DNA of 64,000 bases. Origin: Isoetes taiwanensis. Its lineage: Eukaryota > Streptophyta > Lycopodiopsida > Isoetales > Isoetaceae. The stretch covers positions 14,726,716 through 14,790,715 of the forward strand of contig JAJEKV010000004.1 in the NCBI GenBank assembly GCA_021234155.1, read 5' to 3'. The notes beneath the pieces are model-generated. The model made no database searches. It was given only the letters and a program-made list of their open reading frames with translations, and had not been told where the DNA came from. Of this stretch, positions 45,801 through 55,693 are shown one piece after another (within the stretch, counting starts at the first letter, position 1; every line of letters begins with the position of its first letter). Made by a program: the position numbers and the translations under genes.

Positions 45801-46356
45801 CTTTGCTTGGGCCTTGCTTGAGCTAAATGGTGTTGCCTGGCATGTCCTCGGGCTTGAAGTATGAGGTTTAGCAAAAAGTGTTATTTTGCTTTTACAATGT
45901 TCGTGCATATGAGGCCAAGTTTACTTCATCGCGCTAGCAAGAGCGTTTGAAAAGTAAATAGTGCACATACTCATGTGAACCTAGCAATCCTAACATGTAA
46001 TACAACTTAGTAGTTCAACAAATACTAAACACATGTATTTACAATATAATCCAAACCACCTTGATTTCACAAATCACTACCATGACTGTTCACTAAACAT
46101 CCTGATTAGAACAAACAAACATCCTAATGTTGAACCATCTCGTAAAAGTCCTTTATATTTTCTATTTATCATTAAGACAACATCACATGTATGCACAGCC
46201 CGAGTCATTGACATTAAAATTTAGGGCAACCTTATTTGCATGTTTATAATATTGTGCCAAAAAAGCGCACCTTGGTCTACTAAAAATACACTAATGCTAT
46301 AAAAAATGTTACAGGCGTGAGGAGAAACCCTCTAAAAACCTTTTTAATTAAGTAGA

Positions 46357-49300
46357 TGAGGTTGGTAAGATTTGTTCAAATCTATACTGCGAACAATCTA
46401 CCGTTTAAACCAAATATAGGTTAATGTCTATGGAAGGTTGATGTTCTAGAATTAGCATTTCGAATTGTTGTTATTGTTATGGGGGTTATAAGTTATTGTT
46501 GTTGATGTTTTGTTTGTGAGTGAATAAAACATTTATTTATTGGAATTTTGTCTATAAAAGAACAGGACATTTACTTTTAGGAAAATGTCAAGACACTTTG
46601 AAAATATATAACAGTTACTTTTAGGAAAATGTCAAGACACTTTGGAAATATATAACAGGTGCAGAGTGTGCACATTGTAAGATCATTTGAAAATCTCAGA
46701 TCTGAGGTTAAAAATTATAAGATGGGATTGTTGTGCATATAACATGTGGTGTTAAATGCATTACCAGGCATAATTAGATTTCTACCTTTAACACAGACAA
46801 TTGAAACATCTTTCTTGAAATTGAAACATATCGCACCAATTATGGAGCACATTGCTACAAAGTTTTAAGAAGTATGTAGTGCATCAAATAATGGCATCTC
46901 ATCTCTAGTTTTTAGGATCTTTGTTTGTAAGAACATAGCGAGAGTTCCTAAAATACAAATACAACATGAATAGAATTGACAACATGCTTGATATCTAAAG
47001 AAATCACATAACAAAACTGTAAGAATTCATATTTAAGTTTCACTGCTATGCAAGCTCTGCATTTTATCATAATGCATGCCATTACGCTCAGTCCACCTAC
47101 AGTGAACAAAAAGAAAGAAGATTGCAGTATTAGAGTGGTACCATATTTTTGCTTGCTATCACCATAGGTCAAATAATTTGAAAAAGAAACACAAAAAAAA
47201 TGGAAAAACATTAAGCTTCAATCCATTTGCAGATGGTATTTTTTTGTGTCTAGGACTTTACTGTAGCTTATGGTTACACAGATGGGGCAGATCATACACT
47301 TGTAAGGTGCATAGCGCATTCCCAGTTTAAGCATGCGCAATCTCCTAATGGGATGACGTGAGATATTTGAGTCTGAGAAAAGTGTATATATCAGATGTCT
47401 CTTAATTCGAATGGCAACTTCAAAATTACAGCCAGATTTGATGTCAATGTATGCTCTTTTTTGCTGCTCAAAAGTAAACAAAGAATTAGATGGCTCGCAT
47501 AATGACATTAGGAATATTTGAAACTTAATATTGCCTCAAATATAGGCTATCAAGATATGCAATTAATTTGTAGCTAAGCTCACAAATATGCAACCAACTT
47601 TTCTATTTGATGTTATGCAAATCCAAGCTACTGACAAACATATTGCTTTCTACAAAGCAGAATTTATAGAACAAAGACTTCTGAACACACAAATGAATGC
47701 CTAAGTTATTAATTTCCAAAAAATGTGTGATGGGATACCAAGACAACCATCAACCAAACGTAACAGATAAAGACTCACCTTGAGAAGTCCATCCCAGCCA
47801 ATTGCATGGCAAAGCTATTATGATCCTGCATCACTGAATTCTTTTTACAATATAAAATCACAATTTCCAAACTGGGTATCTGATTTCCATCTTTTAAATG
47901 ATGCTGTCAAAAGCAAATTTTGCTGTCAATGGATTCACATATAAAAGCAAACATATTGGTCCTTAGAGACGAATATATAGATACATGCGTTACCTGTACT
48001 CTCACCTCTCTGAAGCAAGGTTGTTCGAGGAAAGCCTCATGCAATATAGCACATTCTAGGGCCTTCTCAGACACTATGGGCACAGGTGTGTGATTCTGAT
48101 TTAGAAAATTTTATGCTTCTGATTTATTCTTTGCTGCCAAAATTAAGTGCTCTTATTCAAATGCAAATCTGTCACAAAGAAGGAATATAAAAACAAACAT
48201 ATCTACCTGGTTGTTCTCCAGAATTGTTCCAAATGATATGCTGCTTGTACATGTCTGCTTGTACATGTCTGCCTGTTGTTGCTTTCTTGCTTTGATAGTC
48301 CAAACAGAACCTGCAGAAAACTCCATGTGGCAAGTAAATAATTATTGCTAAAAAGGGTTAGTTTTATGATCAGTTGTACAGTGACCCAATCATTTACAAT
48401 TTTATTATTGTATTCCCAATTTTCAAAACCTCAATTCTGGAAGTTTTCAGCAAATATGTCCATGTGATAGGATCAGGTTGATATGTCATATGTTTGGCAA
48501 AACATTTAGCTCCATAAAAATTTTAATTGAAAATATTTCAAGCCTATGCAATTGTTTGACATTGGAATGCACTATGTCTATTTCCACGTGGTAACATTAT
48601 GATAATAACCATAGCAGCAAACAATCTTTAAGGTAACAGTGAGACAAAAGAGAAGAATATATACAGTAAAGTAGAAGAAAGACCTTGTAGATGAAGATGC
48701 AGCAGCAGAAGTTGCAGAGGATCAGCTGGTCACAGAAGCATACGGATCTGATCAATATTGATGTCTTCTTTAGTGTCAAGCATGAAAAAGGAAATAAATT
48801 ATCTTACGTTCTGGGTACGCCAAATTGCCGGAGTTCAAATGGGAGTCGTCTATAACTTGACCTTCATTTATCAATCTTGATTCCATCGGTGGATTAAGCA
48901 CAATCCAGAACAACTGTAGCTCTAATTGCATCCATACCACGATTAGCACTTGCACAAATACACTATGCACAAATACATTAAATGAAATGCTTGAAATGCG
49001 GAGCTGATACCTCAAGTGGTAGAAACCATTAGCCATGTGGAAGAAGATAGTCACATATCCTGTGGTCCTGTATGATTTCACAGATACATAATTGAGTTCC
49101 AGATATACCATTCAATTAGCTTAATACAAATGAGAGAACAAAACGTTGCAAGAACCAAAAACGAAATGCAAAAACCAGAATTGAAATGCCTTTGCAAGAT
49201 CCAAAAACGAAATGCAAGAACCACAGACTATTGTTGAGCAAATGTTGCAAATCGAAATGGCCAAATCACAGCAGACTTCTTGAAGTGGAAACAGGGCAAA

Positions 49301-49729
49301 TTGCAAAAGAAATCTGAAATAAAAACAGGGCAACTCTGTAACCCATTACAGCAGAAATCAAAACAGGGATAAACATGCACATGGATTTTTTTATTCACGG
49401 ATTTTCTCAGAAGAGCTTTCGCGGATTCTTTTGTTCACAGATTGTTTTGAAGAGCTTTGAGCAGAAGCAAAGTCAGAATATAAGGAAGTAGAAAGAGGAC
49501 AGAGCAACCTAACCTCTGGGTTAAACAAATAATTCGCTCCAGCTAGAGGGGAATGAACAAAACGGAAAGCATACGCTCTTAGACTGTAAGTGATGTAAAA
49601 ACCTGGAAGGCATGTTTTTCTGGTCTCAAATGCAAGATAACTATTTAAAAGTTAGAGATAAAATGTTCTCTCATGGAATGCACTTATATCATGCCAATTG
49701 TAACTTTTAAAATTATGCCAATTTTTGCA
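46357..49729. other. Sequence X (left part), host of array E1-E4 and of E5
   Basis: Starts with T after the 5' end of E4 and ends ...TTTTTGCA before the CTAG of E5. With E5 removed it continues at 54124, and that continuation ends in a Helitron 5' terminus at 55693, so X is probably part of an older Helitron whose 3' end I cannot find. It carries the captured-gene exons at 47779-48950. The portion 46357-47760 is AT-rich with no gene; a 48-bp duplication (TACTTTTAGGAAAATGTCAA) lies near 46573-46650. Confidence 0.5.
47779..48950 (-). pseudogene. Captured or residual host gene, four in-phase exons, family not recognised
   Basis: Minus-strand exons with consensus splice sites can be chained. X0 is about 48808-48950 (ends NSGNLAYPE plus one base). 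X1 is 48207-48310 (SVWTIKARKQQQADMYKQ to SFGTILENNQ). X2 is 47994-48095 (NHTPVPIVSEKALECAILHE, FLEQPCFREVRVQ). X3 is 47779-47903 (HHLKDGNQIPSLEIVILYC, DHNSFAMQLAGMDFSR). All borders are AG|exon|GT and the reading phase holds across each junction, with no internal stop. X3 ends at a donor with no further exon recognised. I do not know the protein. The intact splice signals and open frame say it was a real intron-bearing gene, present here as a fragment, probably carried by a Helitron. Confidence 0.6.
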
Positions 49730-50392
49730 CTAGTAAACGGGTGCCCGGCGTTGCCGGGCTAAAGTGCAAATGAATCACAAAGTACAAATAAATCAAATAA
49801 ATCACGCACAATACGGGCTAAAGTACAAATGAAATCACAAAGTACAAATGAATCACGCACAGATACGCCAAGTAAAATTGAATCATATGTCCAAGAAGAT
49901 AAGAAGAGATATATGATCAAAAGTACACAAAGCAACAAAATTGTGCTAAAAAAACTTTTAGGATATCTTGCAGTCAAAACTCTCATCAAGGTCAGAGTGT
50001 GCATCCAGCTATTCCGGGGAAACATTTGAGCAATCCCGGGGGAAGTTGATGGCCTTAAAGTAACAGTCAAGCGTAAAAATCATAATGACAAACTTTAGAC
50101 ACTATAACCAAATGACATTAAACTTTCACCAAAATTTGATTATCGCGATAAAGGTAGCACCTTGCTGGATAGTCCACCAATTATTGGTACAACAATTATA
50201 AAGCTGGGATATGCCACGGTCGAAATAATAAACGCTCCAGCAATGGCAATGCAAATCCAGCTACAGCAATGGCAATGCAATTATTTGATCCTTGTCAAGA
50301 GGTTTATTGTGTACTTTTATGGAACCAATCCCACCACTTTGATGGATATAAAATTATCAATTGGACGAAACCTTGCAAGGAAAATGGCCCGC

Positions 50393-51103
50393 TCATAAAA
50401 CTTCGAAAATGCATGGAAAAGATGGGGCAATGTCTACTGGCACCTGCAAAAAAAGCAATAATTGCGTCAGCGATGGCACACATCCCAACAAATGTAGCAA
50501 ATTGTTACCTTTGCTTCTTCCAAACGTGACAATACACGACCTAGTTCGGGAGTGATGGTAGCATACGTATCTAACAGATTCTTTGCTGCAACTTTATTAC
50601 CTTCAGCCTGTATTTTAAGTAACTTAAACCCTCCACTGCAGCTCTTACCTGTTTTTTCAAACTCATGGACTTTGAGTATAGTTGGTCATATAAGATTTTT
50701 ATATTTTTCCATACCTTGTTGAAGTCTACTGAGAAGGTACCATCACTACAGCAAATGAATCCTCCGTGCTTCAGTATCCAATTAAACTGCAAAGCTTGAC
50801 CCTTTCTGCACTTGTATTAAAAACAATGAGATAGACGCACGCGCAAATCCGTTGAGGGATTAAATGAATCATGGGTTCTGATCTCTGCCAGTGAGTGCTC
50901 TATTTCTTGTGTGACGATGTTTTCTAGTTTATGCTCAAGGGGGGCATAGTTTGCAGCCTTACTTAAACTCACCTAATGTCTAAAGTATTGAGGGCATGTA
51001 TGACTTACCCGTGGGCTTCTTTTAAGCCAAATCGTACTGATCGAAAGCATCCTGCAAGGAAAGATATGTACATCGATCTCTCGATATTCCTCGGCAGGAC
51101 ACC
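50393..51103 (-). pseudogene. Captured 3' exons of a Nudix hydrolase 3 / DPP III (M49)-like gene in E5
   Basis: Four minus-strand exons. Exon a, 51009-51103: GVLPRNIERSMYISFLAGC, FRSVRFGLKEAHG. Exon b, 50715-50806: KGQALQFNWILKHGGF, CCSDGTFSVDFNK. Exon c, 50509-50648: VRAAVEGLS, then after a small deletion and frame change LKIQAEGNKVAAKNLLDTYA. Exon d, 50393-50443: VPVDIAPSFPCIFEVL and TGA. Introns are GT-AG, and a-to-b joins in phase through a split Gly codon. The SMYxSFLAGCFRSVRFGLxEAHGKGQALQ arrangement, the DGTFSVDF block, the IQA.G.K.AA..LL helix and the VPVDI.P.F end are those of plant Nudix hydrolase 3, whose C-terminal domain is DPP III-like. The upstream catalytic parts are absent, so no enzyme is made here. 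Confidence 0.85.
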
Positions 51104-51184
51104 CTAACAATAAAACTTTATTTATTAGGAAGCTATACTAAATGATGAATAGTGTAACATATAATCCAAATGAAATGGACTCAC

Positions 51185-51562
51185 AATTCAGCTGTAGCAT
51201 GTGGGTTGGCAGTAGTTTTTCATGTTCCAAAACTGGATATTCCTTCTGCATAAAGATAAATGCATTAGTTATATTTTAATCATTAACCAGCACTCAATTC
51301 CAAAACGTTGTAGGTAGGACAGAATGCAAAATATGCTGGTGCCATGTTCATAATGCAAAATACCAAATGTATCTCATTTAATTTTCATATTTACGAAAGT
51401 AAGAAAGCAAGGGTGCTTAGAATCCTATGGACAACCAAGTCATTTGATTTATCTGTTCTATAGGTTGTCCTAAACCACCCATCAGTTCCAAGTGGACTCA
51501 CCATTCAGCTGTGGCCTATGGGTTAGCACTTGCTTTTCCTGTTTCAAAACTGGATATTCTTG
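51185..51562 (-). pseudogene. Duplicated 61-bp exon-like pair in E5
   Basis: Segments 51185-51245 and 51502-51562 are related, each bounded on the minus strand by a TGCAG acceptor and a GTGAGTCC donor. Both read (A/C)AGGAATATCCAGTTTTG-like starts. They lie upstream of the recognised Nudix 3-like exons and may be a duplicated preceding exon, but neither frame gives a clear match, and one frame compatible with exon a has a stop. Confidence 0.45.
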
Positions 51563-54123
51563 CTGCAAAATCGAAATAATAGACATTAGGCCTTGATGGT
51601 CCCGTGGCCGTGATATACAACCAACAAATCTAAAGGCTTGTTCTTCCAGTGTAATCAAACCTATGAAATGCAATTGTACGAAGGTACATAAAGGAAGGAA
51701 CCTTGGAACAATGAAATATATAGAATTATCTTGTTTCTTGATCTGAAAATTCTAGATTAATTGGCAGTGTCAGAATTATTACTCCCCTTTACAAAGAAAT
51801 AAATTCTCTTGCAAGAAGCAAGAAAGGAATCTTGCTGGATGAGAGATTCTAGCACAGTAACGATGATGAATTTTATGATAGAAAGATCCGGTACATACAA
51901 TTTGACCTTGCAAAGATCTTGCACAGTACATACAAAGATCTTGCACAGTCCATACAGAGCTATTTGGCAGGGCAGAACAGAAAGCCGTTCAGCAAAGCAG
52001 GGCAGGACTCTAGAAGCAGCATGGCATTTTTCGAGGCTTAATTTGTTCTTACCTTTACCTTGTATATTTGTTTCTACAACAAACTAAACCTTCTACAAAT
52101 GGTTGAGCAGTTAAGGCAACCTACTAACTTGCACACATGAAATAAAAAGGCACATCTGCCAATATAAACTATTGTAGAGGCCATGTTTAGATGTAGGAAA
52201 TAAAAAACTGGCATTGTACCATTGCCTACAGTAATAGCTATTTGATAATGCAATTTACAAATATGGGAACTGAGCATTCCTTGAAAGTGTATGTTTTGCA
52301 TTATGGCAGTTTATTCCAGAAAAGCAGAAAATAAAATGAACATAGGTGTACAATGAAAATAGATATACACACCTGATCCATCTTAAAGCTTTTCAAAGCA
52401 AGTTGCTCCTTCCTTCAAATAAGCTTGAAACCAACAAATTGGAGAGAACGTTGTTATCTGTGGACATAAAAATAGGAGCATTATGTCATACCGTGTAATG
52501 CTCAAAATTAAAGATTTAAATCATATTATGGAAAGAGCTAGCCTCACCATAATAGACCAAGCTGTTAAAAACATTAGCCGACAAATCCAAATCATCATAT
52601 GTGTCATATGTATTCATCTTATATATTTTTAACAGCCCACGAACATGCAACTTGATTATATCTTCTTCACCATCTCTAGATTAAGAAAAGATAAAGTATC
52701 AGAGAAGGGGAAGTGAAATAAAAATAATAAACATTCAAGAAAGCAGTTGAAGATAACCTCTAGAAGTAAAACTTTCTAGAAAGCATCTGTAAAATTGAAA
52801 GAAAGTGATGCTCAAGCCTTGTCATGCTGCGTAATATGACATTGTGCAAGGAAATATAATGTAAAGCACACCTTATTAGCACCACAAAGAACCAGGCTGA
52901 AAAGCCAATATATCAGAAGCTTCGGTTTATGTAAGCAAGCAAGGAGATGGTACAAAAAAGAAACCTGGATAAACCTATTTTATTACTATGATAAGCCCAT
53001 TTTTGCCCCTTATCGAAATGCAAAAGCTAAAGAGACAGTCGGAGCCAGAAATCTTGACCCAATTGCTACCGACAGCTACCCATTCATCCAGCTGTGTTAA
53101 AAAAAAAATCACACAAAAAGTGAATCGAATCTGCATAAAATGAATCTGCATAAAATCGACACCAAATCCAACCTAAACTAAGCACATCTTGGAATTTGTA
53201 CAGGCAAAGAAGCAAAGAAGTTATGCTGCCATATAAACCAGTGAAAAACCAACTAAAAACCATCTGGTAAACTGGAAAATCTCCTGAAAAATCGAAATGA
53301 AGAAAGGAGTTGGGATTCTACATGCTCTGGCGATTCAATCTCAGAGGACTCAAAGATCGTGTGCAAGTTCGTCAGCCATAACCAAGCATCAGTGCTACTG
53401 CGTACTAACCAAAACCCTAGGTGCTGCATGCAATATTCCTGCTCCGGGGTCTTCCAGAATCAAATGGTTGGCATCGAAAGTTTTAGAAAATGGAGATATG
53501 GAGTTCCAGATTGAACCTCGTTCTCGTCCCTGAAATCGTCCCTGCAAAATGCGAAATGATCCGAGGCCCCTAAACGTTACCAAAATTAATGGGCAAAATG
53601 AACAGAAAGGGTAAAACTTCAGAGCAGAGGCTATTATGAACCCAAAGCAGCTCGGTTTAACAGAGCTTATGCTTTCAAGGAAGTGGAAATGGGACCTGCA
53701 AAAGAGATGCAAAGCGTGCAATGCCATACCAGCGTGAGTGCAAGAAGTACTCTGAGAAGCCAGAAGCGATTCGTGTAATTTTACCTGCAAAAAAATGAAT
53801 CAGAGGCTGGATTTGAAGGATATTAGGAGAAGAAGCCTACTCTTCTGGCTCATGCGCTCCTGCAACATGCATTGCTTGAACAAAAATATGGCGTTCTCGA
53901 GCTTCTTGTGCGCCTGAAGCTGCTGCCGCCTGAACCCGCGGGCACCGCCCACACCCAAGAGAGAGAAAGTCGCTGCCGAAAAAATGAAGAGAAAAAATAA
54001 AATGTTGGAAGAAGCGTTTTGGCCGGAAAAACACGTTTTTGCCGGAAAAAGCGTGAGTTTTGGCGGCCGGAAAGGGGACACCGGCATCAGCCAAAACCCC
54101 CAAAAACTTTTTAAGTAAGTAGA

Positions 54124-55693
54124 TTTGTGTTAGCAGGAAACAACTCAACATAGCAGTTAGAAAAGAGTTTTAACTCCACTGCTTGGATATTTAAAAGCTC
54201 AGAAGGTTCTGCTGATGCGAAGATGGCAGAGAAAATATTGCCAAATAGAATCTTGCACACAAATTTAAAACCTAAGACTGAGCAAACAAATCTAGATTCA
54301 GATGTCATAAGGCTGAGATAGGTATTGCAAATGGCCTAGAAAGAAAAATTGCCTGTGCAACAAACTTCTGGCTCACAACCTGCTATAAAACGAACACTCT
54401 TTCTGCGAAAAAACTTGAAGTTTAAAGACCAAAAATGTTTTCTTACCTGATGAGATCACTGAGGCACCACAACAATTCGCCCTTTGGCTGCACTCATGCC
54501 ATGATGCAAGGCCCAAATTCTCTTCTTTACTTGTGGTCCTATGTAATTTAACATGTACATAACTGAGCAGTTCCAGAACGCCATTCCATTAGCTTATGTC
54601 AAATGAGAATTATAAATCTACTTTGCATTTACCAGAGCATTGGTCTAGATGGTGGGCACTGAAACGTTCTGCAAGAAACCAGAAACCCTCCTCCAAGAAC
54701 CAAAAACGAAATGCACAAACTGCATTAAGAATTCCGCTTGCCCTGGAACCTTAAAAAACCGCTTACTTTGGATTTGTCAAAAATGCTTGATGGGGGTGGG
54801 GCTCGCTTGCTTGCTGCCATTACTACTTACAGCAACCATTAGCAAGAAATGGACAGTACAGTAATACCTCTAAGCAATGGGACTATAATCGAACTGATGA
54901 TTCTAAGCTCCACAATAGCTGCATTAATCTTGCCAGAGCTCTGTATCACAGCACCAAGGCCCTGCATTTTTTATCAGCCGCAATCAATTGGAATCAAACG
55001 CAGGCAGTTTGAATCGATCAAAGTTACTACATAAAGGTGTTCTTTGCCATATCATGGCCAACGAATCTTGCCTTGCACAGGTTAGTCTACAGGAAATAAG
55101 ATCTCCAAAACGAAATGCTCAATGACAATAAAATGCTCAATGATTTGCTATGTGCCCAACAAAACCGAGACTCGAAATCTTAAAATATGAGCTCTTAGAA
55201 TACCTAATCTTTTTCTTCTTCTGACTTTCGAAGCCTAAATCCCGCAAAACCACAGGGACTGCTTTAGAGAAATCACGGAAGGCGGAGGCAAGCAACCATG
55301 TTCCATTCCGCGGCTTGCTTGATTATCCTCACCCTACATCCTGAAACCACCGCATTCGTGCCATCATCACATAGACCTGGCGCAGGCATCGACCGTCTCC
55401 AAGAATGAGTGCAGGGAAAAAAAAAATGGCTGATTGCACTGCCGGATTGCGGTGCTCTGCTTTGGCAAACTCTGGTTGCCATGCTGCGGTTAAATCCACG
55501 GGCATCGCCCACACCACACCCAAGCAGGAGAGAGAAAGTCGCTGCCGGAAAAATGAAGAGAAGAAAAAAAAATGTTGGAAGAAGCGTTTTGGCCGGAAAA
55601 AAGCGTTTTGGCCGGAAAAAGCGTGAGTTTTGGGAGCCGGAAAGGGTACACCGGCGTGAGAGAGAAAGGGCAAAAACTTTTTAAGTAAGTAGA
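54124..55693 (-). mobile_element. Sequence X (right part): 5' end of an older Helitron
   Basis: Continues X beyond the E5 insertion and ends in the shared 5' block (GGCCGGAAAAAGCGTGAG, then TCTACTTACTTAAAAAG on the minus strand at 55693), directly abutting the CTAG of E6. No gene recognised; overlapping frames at 55273-55775 reflect the conserved GC-rich 5' block. Confidence 0.7.

Larger units (their letters stand above)
43776..46356 (-). mobile_element. Helitron E4 (internally deleted, carries a nested LINE)
   Basis: CTAG at 43776-43779 abuts E3. Its hairpin is eroded (GGTGCCGGCCGGGCGCTGTC in place of the usual arms). The 5' end at right reads TCTACTTAATTAAAAAGG on the minus strand, preceded by A, as a free Helitron end should be. 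Without the 1579-bp LINE at 43924-45502, E4 is only about 1.0 kb. About 0.9 kb of that matches the 3' part of E2, including the Walker B helicase remnant. E4 is therefore a deletion derivative of an E2-like element. Confidence 0.85.
49730..54123 (-). mobile_element. Helitron E5 carrying Nudix/DPP III-like exons
   Basis: CTAG at 49730-49733 with hairpin arms 49743-49749 and 49753-49759. On the minus strand it is followed by T (CTAG|TGCAAAAATTGG). The 5' end at 54123 reads TCTACTTACTTAAAAAG and is preceded by A. The A/T flanks are those of a single clean insertion into sequence X. It is 4394 bp, nearly identical to E6. It has no helicase or Rep, so it is non-autonomous. It carries host-gene exons at 50393-51103 and a duplicated 61-bp exon-like pair. 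The 52.1-53.8 kb part is non-coding by inspection. Confidence 0.9.

Noticed and set aside
49759-50070. 103-aa minus-strand frame, also found at 55723-56034, as a conserved gene
   Set aside because: Identity between the copies only reflects the near-identical Helitron ends; no codon-level constraint can be seen and no family is recognised.
53800-54151. Overlapping minus frames with PFRPPKLTLFPAK, repeated at five places
   Set aside because: They translate the conserved Helitron 5' block (CCGGAAAAAGCGTGAG region), which is a terminal DNA signal rather than a protein.
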